DNA of 8,007 bases from Bacteroidales bacterium (lineage in GTDB: Bacteria; Bacteroidota; Bacteroidia; Bacteroidales; UBA4181), in NCBI GenBank assembly GCA_031264715.1, contig JAISDP010000056.1, forward strand, positions 1 through 8,007. Direction: 5' to 3'. Both the position numbers and the translations under genes were made by a program. Shown here piece after piece: positions 1 to 7,350 of the stretch (the stretch's first letter is position 1; each line of letters opens with the position of its first letter). Under the pieces are notes generated by a model that was not told where the DNA came from, did no database searches, and saw nothing but the letters and a program-made list of their open reading frames with translations.

Positions 1-64
1 TGAATCAACCAGTTGCTGACAGGGTCATTTGAAGTCTGACAGTACCGGGATGGTTTTGTGCAGC

Positions 65-727
65 CTATTTTTTTTCTTCGTCAAATTCAACGATATAATA
101 CAATTTGTTTGTTTCATCGATATCGTTCCATTCGCCTGCTACGCCCAGTTCGACGTCCTGCACTCCTGCCGGCCATTTAGCCAGTCCGATGGCGGCAGCG
201 TCCTGCCCGTCATAATCGTCGGGTTCGTTGATTGAGCCTGCTTTTTTCCCGCCCCAGTTGTGATATCTGCCTTCCACAGCTGCGCCGCTGTTCCAAAATT
301 CGGTATTGCTTCCCACCCATACCCATTTACCTTCGCTTGCCTCGTCGGAAGCTCCAATCCAGATATAGGCCGCGCCACCGCCATCTTCAACGGCCTGATA
401 GGTTGTCGAAATACCGGACTCCTGAATTGCAGCATAAACAGCGGTCTGTTCTTCCTGACTGCCGATTTCGACAAGATAGCCTCCCTTCGTTTTTGCCTCG
501 TTGGATGCCGCGCTCCATGTCTTAAGTTCCCTGACGATAAGGTACGAATGTCCCGAATGATGGAAATAGACCGGGTCTCCTCCGTCATTGTCATTGTCAT
601 CGTCTTTACAGGAAAATACGACTGTCATGCATAAGGCCGTCAATACATAAATTGCCTTCTTTGAAAATGTTGCCGGTTTGATGGAATGTTTGCCGGCGTA
701 CTCTGTTAATTTAAAAAACGTTTTCAT
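65..727 (-). CDS. Surface lipoprotein with a C-type-lectin-like domain
   Basis: This 220-residue protein is a predicted lipoprotein. A long basic N-terminus and a hydrophobic segment (about residues 25-38) end in V-F-S-C, with the lipidated Cys at residue 40. The Cys is followed by K-D-D-D-N-D, which resembles the Bacteroidota signal sending lipoproteins to the outer face of the outer membrane. Residues 52-216 look like a C-type-lectin-like domain: WIGASD at 123-128, KWVWVGS at 134-140, NEPDD at 167-171 where lectins have EPN, WND at 200-202, and a final YIVEF strand. The domain has no cysteine, so the usual lectin disulfides are absent, as in many bacterial members. EPDD and WND suggest a calcium/sugar site, but binding is inferred and the ligand is unknown. 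The ATG at 727 is preceded by AAAGAA; no later Met lies before the hydrophobic segment. It lies 109 bp downstream of the histidine kinase on the same strand and may be co-transcribed with it. Confidence 0.85.
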   Translation of the reverse strand: MKTFFKLTEYAGKHSIKPATFSKKAIYVLTALCMTVVFSCKDDDNDNDGGDPVYFHHSGHSYLIVRELKTWSAASNEAKTKGGYLVEIGSQEEQTAVYAAIQESGISTTYQAVEDGGGAAYIWIGASDEASEGKWVWVGSNTEFWNSGAAVEGRYHNWGGKKAGSINEPDDYDGQDAAAIGLAKWPAGVQDVELGVAGEWNDIDETNKLYYIVEFDEEKK

Positions 728-808
728 TTCTTTGCTGTTTTCTTTGATGATTACTGTTCATTCACTCTCCCGGGATTAATTTAGGATTAAAGGGTGAAAT
801 ATTGCTTG

Positions 809-816
809 CAAATGTA
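809..816 (-). promoter_or_regulatory. Candidate -7 box upstream of the lectin lipoprotein
   Basis: Read on the minus strand this is TACATTTG, a full match to the Bacteroidota TAnnTTTG element, 82 bp before the lipoprotein start. The nearest upstream TTTG is 28 nt away instead of about 19-21, so the -33 element is missing or poor. It could be a weak or activator-dependent promoter, or a chance match. If it is inactive, the lipoprotein depends on read-through from the kinase. Confidence 0.3.
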
Positions 817-836
817 CGGGGCCGGAAAATTTTTTA

Positions 837-2810
837 CTATCCCACAAATGGGGTTTTTTTGTCCTGATGAACAGGTTGTGCGCTCTTCATGATCTCAATG
901 CTTATCTCCGTTCCTTTTCCCTGCGCGGTGCGGATGTCCATTTTCCCGTTGTAGGCTGATACCCGCGTGCGGATATTCTCCAGCCCGACGCCGGGAGTAA
1001 CGGCGAGAGGATCGAACCCGCAGCCGTTGTCGTGCAGGGTAAGCGAAACCAGCCCGTCATCGGCGATTAGCTGCACATTGATGGCAGTGGCTTCGGCATA
1101 TTTCACCGCATTGTTCACCAATTCGTAGGTGCACCGGTAAATAAGCACTTCTAAGCGGCTATCCGGGCGGTCGTCGTTGCCATAGTACTGAAAGCTTGCC
1201 CCGGGGATGGCGCGGCAAAAATCTTCGAGCGATACCCGCAGTCCGTACCGCATGAGCGATTCGGGCATCAGGTGGTGCGCCACGCGGCGCAGTTCAACGA
1301 TCGACTCGTCGAGCACCTCCAAAGCTTTGCCGAAACGTTCTACATCTGTCAAATCCATCAGCGCATGGCTTTTCACGTCTTTCAGGTTCAGTTTCACGAT
1401 CGAGAGCAAGCTGCCCAGCCCGTCGTGCAGGTCGCGTGCCAGGCGGGTACGTTCGGACGACTCGCCGTCGAGAACGGATTGCGCCGCCACGAGCTGCTTT
1501 TCCTGTTCCAGTTGCATCACCTTCCGTTCGGCTAATTCGCGTTGCTGCTCGACAACTTTACGCTTCTGTATGTTCATCCGGTAACGGTAAAACAACATGC
1601 CGAATGCCAGCAAAAGAATAGCCCCGCCGGAAATACCGAGCCAGATGTAGATTCGCCGCTCTTTCTCGAGCGAGGCAATGCGCAGTTCCTTCTTTTCGGT
1701 TTCGTACCTGACCTCCAGGTTGGAGGTGCTTTTACTGTAACTTTCGTTAAAAAACTTTTCAAATGCTTTCTTGCATTTTTCCAGAAAATATACCGCCTGT
1801 TCCTTATTGTCCAAATATATATTGGCATACACAAGGTTAGGCATTGTCCTTACCTCGATGAATGTGTTGGTAGAATCCATATTCCACGCCTTGAGCGCGG
1901 CGGCTTCGCTTTCCCTGTAATGTCCCTGTTCGAGGTAGATATTGGACAACTCGCTCCATGTGTCGGCGATGAGCTTGACACTGCCAAACCGTTCGGCAAT
2001 TGGTATAGTGTTACGAACATATTCCATAGCTTTATCATAATCCTCAAATCCTTCAAAGTAAATCTCCGAGATAAGATTCCCACTGAGGATTTCATACTGA
2101 GCGTCATTAAGATGGCGACTCATCTCGATGGTCTTTAACCCGTAATCCAGCGCCTTGTCATACTCCTTCAATGTCCGGTAAATGGAACTGAGGTCATAAT
2201 AGCCAACCATTTTACCGTAGTCATTATTCAGTTCTTCAACGATTGCTATTCCCTGATTGAGATAGTATATTGCCCGGTCGTAATGGGTCAGCATCCGGTA
2301 AATGCTCCCAATGTTACTTAAAACCCGCCCGCAGCGCAATTTGTCTTCCATGCTTTCATAAATCGCTAAAGCCTGGAACAAATATTCCAATGCAATGTCA
2401 TAATCGGTCAAAGCGCCGTACATATTAGCGATGGTAGCTAATACTGTCGCTTCCTCCTTTCTTAGACCGGCTTCCTTTGCTATGGTAAGCGCCTGATTGA
2501 AAAACAGTATCGCAGAATCTCCCTTTCCCTGCATATCGTATCCCATACCAATATAAAGACTGAATCTGGCCGCTTTTCCCCTGTCCTTTTCCTTTTCAGC
2601 AACTGCTAATCCTTTCTTTGCATATAGAACGGTGCTTTTGGGATTGTTTAAATGATATGCATGGCTTATCTTATGATAGATTTCGATTTGCTCGGCAGGC
2701 GTCAGCGCCTGCGTATTAACCACATTGACAAGCGAATCGATATTCTCCTTCTGTGCTTGAGCCGTAATGACCACAACCGATAATATCCAAAAGCAGATAA
2801 TTTTTTTCAT
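837..2810 (-). CDS. TPR sensor histidine kinase (HisKA_3 / HATPase_c)
   Basis: This 657-residue sensor kinase starts with a signal peptide (hydrophobic stretch, then A-Q-A near residue 19). A periplasmic region of tetratricopeptide repeats follows (about 40-345); the units carry patterns such as A.LEYLFQALAIY and YDRAIYYLNQGIAI. A short linker, one transmembrane helix (about 388-408) and a cytoplasmic coiled coil (about 410-445) come next. The dimerisation/phosphoacceptor segment is of HisKA_3 (NarL-type) character, ARDLHDGLGS, with the likely phosphorylated His at 462. The ATPase domain has its N box (ELVNNAVKYA, 563-572), DNGCGFD (594-600) and GVGLENIR (607-614), so it looks active. The start is preceded by AAAGGG six bases upstream of the ATG. 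Such kinases normally pass phosphate to a LuxR-type response regulator, and none is present here. The neighbour downstream is a surface lectin-like lipoprotein. GC content differs sharply between the kinase half and the TPR half. Confidence 0.93.
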   Translation of the reverse strand: MKKIICFWILSVVVITAQAQKENIDSLVNVVNTQALTPAEQIEIYHKISHAYHLNNPKSTVLYAKKGLAVAEKEKDRGKAARFSLYIGMGYDMQGKGDSAILFFNQALTIAKEAGLRKEEATVLATIANMYGALTDYDIALEYLFQALAIYESMEDKLRCGRVLSNIGSIYRMLTHYDRAIYYLNQGIAIVEELNNDYGKMVGYYDLSSIYRTLKEYDKALDYGLKTIEMSRHLNDAQYEILSGNLISEIYFEGFEDYDKAMEYVRNTIPIAERFGSVKLIADTWSELSNIYLEQGHYRESEAAALKAWNMDSTNTFIEVRTMPNLVYANIYLDNKEQAVYFLEKCKKAFEKFFNESYSKSTSNLEVRYETEKKELRIASLEKERRIYIWLGISGGAILLLAFGMLFYRYRMNIQKRKVVEQQRELAERKVMQLEQEKQLVAAQSVLDGESSERTRLARDLHDGLGSLLSIVKLNLKDVKSHALMDLTDVERFGKALEVLDESIVELRRVAHHLMPESLMRYGLRVSLEDFCRAIPGASFQYYGNDDRPDSRLEVLIYRCTYELVNNAVKYAEATAINVQLIADDGLVSLTLHDNGCGFDPLAVTPGVGLENIRTRVSAYNGKMDIRTAQGKGTEISIEIMKSAQPVHQDKKTPFVG

Positions 2811-2952
2811 GATAACCCTTTATAAAAAGCAGTGTTTTATTTAGCCAATATTATTAGATGATGCATATAAACAAAAAACAAAAACGTCATACCTGCAACA
2901 AATCTTTTCGGAGAATTTGACATGACAATCATATCTTTGAATCAAAAGCCGA

Positions 2953-2983
2953 CAAATATAAATCCTTTTTGAACAAAAACAAA
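2953..2983 (-). promoter_or_regulatory. Bacteroidota-type promoter for the histidine kinase
   Basis: On the minus strand this reads TTTG (2980-2983), a 19-nt spacer, then TATATTTG (2953-2960). That is a full match to the TTTG-N19-21-TAnnTTTG promoter of the primary Bacteroidota sigma factor. Transcription would start near 2948 and give a leader of roughly 138 nt before the kinase start codon. Confidence 0.65.
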
Positions 2984-3067
2984 ATATATTTGTTACGGTT
3001 TGTTAAGGGGTATTTTGCCCTTCCGGAACGAAATGATCAGTCATATGACATTTTTTTGAGACAAAAA

Positions 3068-3099
3068 TTTGATGAACCGGAAAACATGCCTTACTTTTG
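3068..3099 (+). promoter_or_regulatory. Bacteroidota-type promoter for the DUF418 operon
   Basis: TTTG (3068-3071), a 20-nt spacer and TACTTTTG (3092-3099) match the consensus fully. The expected transcription start, a few bases downstream (about 3102-3106), coincides with the preferred ATG at 3104. The transcript may therefore be leaderless. Otherwise translation starts elsewhere, or one of the upstream -7 boxes is also used. Confidence 0.6.
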
Positions 3100-3103
3100 T
3101 CGA

Positions 3104-4333
3104 ATGAAACATTTAGCCAGCCTGAAAGTCGACCCTGTCAAACCTTCGGAGCGATACGTCATTCTGGATGTTTTGCGGGGGATTGCTTTAGTTGGAATCT
3201 GTCTTGCCAACTATCCCGAGTTTTCATTATACACGTTCCAGCAAAAGGAAGTGGTTGAGGCCATGCCCACAGCCGGTATTGATCACTTGTGGCGGTTTTT
3301 TCACTACACCTTGATTGACGGGAAGTTTTACAGCCTGTTCTCGCTTCTGTTCGGGATCGGCTTTTCGATTATCCTGTCCAAAGCCGTCCAGCAGGGAAAA
3401 GGATTGGGAATCTTTTACCGGCGAATGTTCATCCTGGCCGGTATAGGGTTCGTGCACCTGATCTTCCTGTGGGCCGGCGACATCCTGCTGCTGTATGCGC
3501 TCGTCGGGTTGCTGTTGCCACTGTTCAGGAATGTCTCCAACCGGAAACTGCTCCTTATATCGGCCTCGCTGATCCTCTTCCCGATAGCGATAGACGCTTT
3601 CAGGGTTTTGACCGATAACCGCTTCACCCTCCTGATACCGGTCGAAAAAGCGATCCGGCATTTTAGCGCACAAAACGGGATCACCGATGACAATTTCCCC
3701 GTCTGGCTGCTGGAAGGCAAGAATTATCCGGAGGTATTGAAGTTCAATTTGCCGGGTTCTTTCATCAGGTGCCGGGAATTTATCGAAGGCTGCCGGGTGT
3801 TCAAAGTATTAGGACTGTTCCTCCTCGGACTGTACATCGGTCGAAACCGTATCTATGCGCAACTCAACGAGCGCATGGCGCTGCTGACAAAGATACGGAA
3901 TTACGGGTTTCTTGCGGGTTTGCCCCTGTCCTGCCTTTTCGCGTGGAGCGAGCTGAACCATCACCCGATGGGGCTGGTTGCCAACGCAGCCGTTTATGCG
4001 CTGAGTGTTGTTCCCCTGAGTCTTGCCTTTGCTTCGGCCATATGCATATGGTATGCAAGGCATCAGGACCTGAAGTTTTTCAGGATCGTGGCAGCGCCGG
4101 GACGTATGGCGCTCACAAACTACATCGGGCAATCGGTGATCGGGATGATCCTTTTCTACGGTATCGGGTTCGGATGGGCTTTGATGGGCTTGATATACGT
4201 AGAATTGATAGCGGCCGGCGTCTTTGTTTTCCAGATACTGGCAGGCAACGTCTGGCTGCGTTATTTCCGGTTTGGCCCGCTGGAATGGATCTGGCGCATG
4301 CTTACGTATGGAAAATGGTTGAAAATAAATTGA
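3104..4333 (+). CDS. DUF418 family (YeiB-like) multi-pass membrane protein
   Basis: With the start at 3104 this is a 409-residue inner-membrane protein with many hydrophobic segments. Family hallmarks are the N-terminal R.xxLDVLRGIALVGI pattern (residues 17-32), a DGKFYSLFSLLFGIGFS loop/helix (72-88), GDILLLYALVG (125-135), GRMALTNYIGQS (333-344) and the closing FGPLEWIWRMLTYGK signature (390-404). The LRG-containing first helix resembles that of membrane acyltransferases, so a transferase role is conceivable, but no biochemical function is established for the family. The frame stays open upstream to a TTG at 2969, and another ATG lies at 3086. I prefer 3104 because family members begin shortly before the LD.LRG motif and because a strong promoter occupies 3068-3099. 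It is the first gene of the four-gene plus-strand cluster. Confidence 0.88.
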   Translation: MKHLASLKVDPVKPSERYVILDVLRGIALVGICLANYPEFSLYTFQQKEVVEAMPTAGIDHLWRFFHYTLIDGKFYSLFSLLFGIGFSIILSKAVQQGKGLGIFYRRMFILAGIGFVHLIFLWAGDILLLYALVGLLLPLFRNVSNRKLLLISASLILFPIAIDAFRVLTDNRFTLLIPVEKAIRHFSAQNGITDDNFPVWLLEGKNYPEVLKFNLPGSFIRCREFIEGCRVFKVLGLFLLGLYIGRNRIYAQLNERMALLTKIRNYGFLAGLPLSCLFAWSELNHHPMGLVANAAVYALSVVPLSLAFASAICIWYARHQDLKFFRIVAAPGRMALTNYIGQSVIGMILFYGIGFGWALMGLIYVELIAAGVFVFQILAGNVWLRYFRFGPLEWIWRMLTYGKWLKIN

Positions 4334-4356
4334 AATATAACATACATATATATAGA

Positions 4357-5229
4357 ATGAAGATCATCAGTAACCAATTTTTTGAAGGCGAACGGCCTCT
4401 TTTCGCCACAAGCGACATCCGGCTCGAAAATGTAAAATTCTATCCCGGCGAATCGGCCGTCAAGGAATGTAACCGTGTAGAAGCGTATCGTTGCGAGTTC
4501 ATGTGCAAATACCCGTTCTGGCATAACAACGACGCGTCGATTGAAAACTGCCTCTTTACCGTTTACAGCAGGGCGGCCATCTGGTATTCAAAAAACGTAC
4601 GCATGTTGAACACTGTGGTGGAAGCGCCCAAAATGTTCCGGGAGATTGACGGTCTCTATCTCGAAAATGTCAAGTTGCCGAACGCTGCCGAATGTTGCTG
4701 GAATTGCAGGAATATCGAGTTCCGCAATGTCGACGTCAAATGCGGCGACTACCTTTTCATGAACAGCAAAAATATCAGGATCGACGGGTTCAGGCTACAG
4801 GGCAATTATTCCTTCCAGGACGCCAAAAACGTAGAAATCCGCAATGCGCGTCTCGATTCGAAGGATGCTTTCTGGAATACCGAAAACGTAACCGTGTACG
4901 ACTCCGTTATCAGCGGGGAATACCTCGGCTGGCACTCGAAAAACCTGCGGCTGGTGAATTGTACCATATCCGGCACGCAAGCCCTTTGCTATGCCAAAGA
5001 CCTGGTGATGCAGAACTGCGTGATGAAGCCCGATGCCGACCTGTGTTTCGAATACAGTACATTGCAAGCCCGGATCAACAGCCCTGTCCACAGCGTCAAA
5101 AATCCCGGCGGCGGGTACATTGTTGCCGAAAGCATCGGCGAAATCATCATCGACGAAAACTGCAAGAATCCGGGAGACTGCCGGATCGAGGTATGTGACG
5201 AAGCGCCATGTTTCAGCTATGAAATATAA
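4357..5229 (+). CDS. DUF3737 family right-handed beta-helix protein
   Basis: This 290-residue protein has no signal peptide or membrane segment and is probably cytoplasmic. The sequence is built from 19-20-residue rungs with an S/A-K-N-aliphatic pattern. The key Asn or its equivalent recurs at residues 61, 80, 99, 119, 139, 158, 177, 196 and 215, as expected for a parallel beta-helix like those of pectate-lyase-fold proteins. I recognise it as DUF3737, whose function is unknown. It has 16 cysteines, many in the NC. or .CW.C contexts on the rungs, and many Trp/Tyr/Phe, which suggests a ladder-like surface. No catalytic set typical of polysaccharide lyases is evident. The ATG at 4357 follows the DUF418 stop by 23 bp with no clear Shine-Dalgarno sequence. 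The longer open frame upstream overlaps the DUF418 gene and is rejected. Its last 11 bases overlap the lyase gene, so the two are probably translationally coupled. Confidence 0.85.
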   Translation: MKIISNQFFEGERPLFATSDIRLENVKFYPGESAVKECNRVEAYRCEFMCKYPFWHNNDASIENCLFTVYSRAAIWYSKNVRMLNTVVEAPKMFREIDGLYLENVKLPNAAECCWNCRNIEFRNVDVKCGDYLFMNSKNIRIDGFRLQGNYSFQDAKNVEIRNARLDSKDAFWNTENVTVYDSVISGEYLGWHSKNLRLVNCTISGTQALCYAKDLVMQNCVMKPDADLCFEYSTLQARINSPVHSVKNPGGGYIVAESIGEIIIDENCKNPGDCRIEVCDEAPCFSYEI

Positions 5230-6388
5230 TTTCGATGAAATCGTTTCGCGCCGGAACAGCCATTCCTGCAAATGGGATTCGGCTGCGGACGACCGCGTAC
5301 TGCCCATGTGGATCGCCGATATGGATTTCCGTACCGCGCCGCCCGTCATCGAAGCGCTCGAAAGAAGGGTACGGCATGGTATTTTCGGCTATGCTAAAAC
5401 GCCGCAAGCCTGTTTCGATGCTGTAACCGGATGGTTCGAGCGGCGGCACCATTTCACTTTCCGGAAGGAGTGGATGCTCTTTACCACCGGCGTAGTCCCG
5501 GCGCTGTCGGCCGTCATCAAGGCTTTGACCGTCCCCGGCGACAGGGTGATCGTACAGACGCCCGTTTATAACTGCTTCTTCTCGTCCATACGCAACAACG
5601 GCTGCGAGACGGTTTCCAACCAGCTGGCATATCAAGACGGCGCCTATACCGTTGATTTCGATGATCTCGAAAAAAAAGCGTCCGACCCGCAGGCAAAACT
5701 GTTCCTGCTTTGCAGTCCGCACAATCCTGCAGGACGGGTCTGGAGCAGGGAAGAGCTGACGCGGATCGGTAAGATATGTTTGGAAAATGGCGTTACGGTT
5801 GTGTCGGACGAGATACACTGCGACCTTGTTTATCCGGGACATCAGCACATCCCGTTTGCATCCGTCAGCGAAGACTTCCTTCAACATTCGGTAACGTGTA
5901 CCGCGCCCGGCAAGACTTTCAACCTGGCGGGACTGCAAGTGGCCAACATTCACGCAGCCGACGAAACCATCCGTAAGAAAATCGACAGGGCGCTGAACAT
6001 CAATGAAGTGTGCGAGATCGGTCCCTTTGCTGTAGAGGCTTTGATGGCCGCTTACAACGACGGGGAAGAATGGCTCGAAGAGTTGAAAAAATACCTGCAT
6101 GACAACTACCTTTTCCTGACGGATTTCTTCGAAAAGCGCCTCCCGCAATTCCCGGTTCTGCCCCTGGAAGGCACCTATCTTGCATGGGTAGACTGTTCCG
6201 TGTTGCGCCAATCCTCAACGGTTATAGCCGATACGCTGCTGGAAAAAGAAAACCTGTGGGTAAACGCCGGAACCATGTACGGCGCAGGCGGCGAAAACTT
6301 TATCCGGCTGAACATCGCCTGCCGGAGGGAACTCCTTGCCGAAGGACTGCATCGGATAAGTCGCCGGATATTGAAACCGGATGATTGA
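5219..6388 (+). CDS. patB: PLP-dependent C-S lyase / aminotransferase, PatB/MalY type
   Basis: This 389-residue cytoplasmic fold-type I PLP enzyme has the family's usual length. Sequence marks are the N-terminal WIADMDF (31-37), the TTGVVPALS turn (89-97), TPVYNCF (114-120), SPHNPAGRVW (166-175) with the PLP-ring Asn, VSDEIHCDL (196-203) with the Asp that pairs with the pyridine nitrogen, and TAPGKTFNLAGLQ (228-240) with the Schiff-base Lys at 232. FIRLNIAC (361-368) carries the substrate-carboxylate Arg at 363. MalY/PatB proteins cleave cystathionine or cysteine conjugates to a thiol or homocysteine plus pyruvate and ammonia; some members act as aminotransferases. The exact substrate cannot be read from sequence, so the symbol is by family resemblance. 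The start codon lies inside the end of the DUF3737 gene (11-bp overlap), and the EamA transporter gene follows after 10 bp. Confidence 0.9.
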   Translation: MKYNFDEIVSRRNSHSCKWDSAADDRVLPMWIADMDFRTAPPVIEALERRVRHGIFGYAKTPQACFDAVTGWFERRHHFTFRKEWMLFTTGVVPALSAVIKALTVPGDRVIVQTPVYNCFFSSIRNNGCETVSNQLAYQDGAYTVDFDDLEKKASDPQAKLFLLCSPHNPAGRVWSREELTRIGKICLENGVTVVSDEIHCDLVYPGHQHIPFASVSEDFLQHSVTCTAPGKTFNLAGLQVANIHAADETIRKKIDRALNINEVCEIGPFAVEALMAAYNDGEEWLEELKKYLHDNYLFLTDFFEKRLPQFPVLPLEGTYLAWVDCSVLRQSSTVIADTLLEKENLWVNAGTMYGAGGENFIRLNIACRRELLAEGLHRISRRILKPDD

Positions 6389-6398
6389 ATAACAGTCT

Positions 6399-7325
6399 AT
6401 GGCAAAGTTTCCGGGCAAAACGGACAAACGGAAAATAAGCGTCCTTGTCGCTTATTTCCTCATTTATGTGGTCTGGGGCTCTACCTATTATTTCATAGGG
6501 GTCGCCCTGAACGGTTTTCCGCCGTTTCTGCTCGGCGCCGTCCGTTTTACATTCGCCGGACTGATTCTTCTTGTCTGGTGTGGCATCAGGGGCGAACCCG
6601 TCTTCAGGAAAAGCCTGATCAAAAAATCCGCCGTAAGCGGTATCGTCCTGCTTTTTATTGACATGGCCGTGGTGATGCTGGCTCAAAAATACCTGAGCAG
6701 CAGTCTGGTGGCCATCATTGCATCGTCCACGGCGCTGTGGATTATGGCGCTGGACGTACCCATGTGGAGAAAGAATTTCCGGAACCCGGCAACGGTCGCC
6801 GGTATCATTGCCGGTTTCCTTGGCGTGATGCTGCTGTATGCGGAACAAGTCGGAACAGACGGAATACATGAACACAGGGAATACGGCGTCCTGATCCTCA
6901 TTTTCGGGTGTATCTCGTGGGCGCTGGGTACGCTGTACGCCAAATACCGCTCATCCGGGGCCGAGGAGGTCAATGCCTTTGCAGGATCGGCATGGCAGAT
7001 GCTTTTTGCCGGCGGAATGTTCTGGCTATCTTCCTTCATAACCGGGGATATTCACGCCGACCTGAGCCAGACGCCGCTATCGGCATGGCTGTCGCTCGCC
7101 TACCTGATCGTATTTGGCTCCATACTCGCCTATTCAAGCTACGTCTGGCTGCTCAAAGTCCGTCCTGCAACGGAAGTGGCGACTCATGCATACGTCAACC
7201 CGTTGATTGCCGTCTTCTTTGGAAGAACATTCGGGAAAGAACAGATAACATTCGTGCAAATCCTTGGGCTGATCGTCATTTTGCTCAGCGTAATGCTGGT
7301 AAGCAGGAAACCGAAGAGGAAGTAA
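6399..7325 (+). CDS. EamA/DMT family transporter
   Basis: This 308-residue inner-membrane protein consists of two EamA repeats, each with about five transmembrane helices. Typical marks are WGSTYYFIGVAL (26-37) in helix 1, a polar loop around residues 150-162 between the halves, ISWALGTLYAKY (172-183) opening the second half, and PATEVATHAYVNPLIAVFFG (256-275) near helix 9. The basic C-terminal tail (RKPKRK) is expected on the cytoplasmic side. Several DMT relatives export amino acids or metabolites such as cysteine, O-acetylserine or threonine; the substrate here is not identifiable. As the last gene after the C-S lyase, with only 10 bp between, it plausibly exports a substrate or product of that enzyme. 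A hairpin overlapping the stop codon looks like a transcription terminator. Confidence 0.9.
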   Translation: MAKFPGKTDKRKISVLVAYFLIYVVWGSTYYFIGVALNGFPPFLLGAVRFTFAGLILLVWCGIRGEPVFRKSLIKKSAVSGIVLLFIDMAVVMLAQKYLSSSLVAIIASSTALWIMALDVPMWRKNFRNPATVAGIIAGFLGVMLLYAEQVGTDGIHEHREYGVLILIFGCISWALGTLYAKYRSSGAEEVNAFAGSAWQMLFAGGMFWLSSFITGDIHADLSQTPLSAWLSLAYLIVFGSILAYSSYVWLLKVRPATEVATHAYVNPLIAVFFGRTFGKEQITFVQILGLIVILLSVMLVSRKPKRK

Positions 7326-7350
7326 ATTGCCGAATAATACGGGCAATTTT
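7324..7350 (+). terminator. Probable intrinsic terminator after the EamA gene
   Basis: AAATTGCC (7324-7331) pairs perfectly with GGCAATTT (7342-7349) across a 10-nt loop, giving an 8-bp stem. The 3' arm ends in TTTT (7347-7350), then C and an A-rich stretch. The stem begins within the TAA stop codon. The T-tract is short and shared with the stem, so termination may be partial. Confidence 0.5.

Larger units (their letters stand above)
2811..3103. promoter_or_regulatory. Divergent intergenic region
   Basis: This AT-rich stretch separates the minus-strand kinase from the plus-strand operon. Besides the two complete promoters listed separately, it holds two plus-strand TAnnTTTG boxes (2932-2939 and 2985-2992) without a TTTG at the right distance. 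It also holds the 9-bp inverted repeat ACAAATATA / TATATTTGT (2952-2960 and 2985-2993), which could be an operator. The reading frame is open from a TTG at 2969 into the next gene, but residues encoded before 3104 do not look like part of its family. Confidence 0.6.

Noticed and set aside
1..64. Terminator for the lectin lipoprotein gene
   Set aside because: Only a 4-bp TGAC/GTCA hairpin is visible (18-27 region), with no T-tract on the minus strand; the true terminator may lie left of the window.
29..634. Plus-strand open frames opposite the lectin lipoprotein
   Set aside because: They are shadows of the lipoprotein gene, which has a lipobox and lectin-domain motifs.
2917..2945. TTGACA at 2917-2922 as a sigma70 -35 box
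   Set aside because: No TATAAT-like -10 lies at 16-18 bp, and the other promoters here are of the Bacteroidota type.
2969..3103. Longer N-terminus for the DUF418 protein from TTG 2969 or ATG 3086
   Set aside because: The extra residues are not family-like and the segment contains a full-consensus promoter. The start at 3104 remains an inference.
3769..4356. Upstream extension of the DUF3737 reading frame by 196 codons
   Set aside because: It overlaps the DUF418 gene in another frame, its residues have no family character, and the family N-terminus begins at the ATG at 4357.
5033..5218. Upstream extension of the C-S lyase frame by 62 codons
   Set aside because: It lies inside the DUF3737 gene, and the enzyme family starts at MKYNFDEI-like text, matching the ATG at 5219.
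5213..6211. 332-codon open frame antisense to the C-S lyase
   Set aside because: It mirrors a gene with a complete catalytic motif set; its translation has low-complexity shadow character and no recognisable domain.
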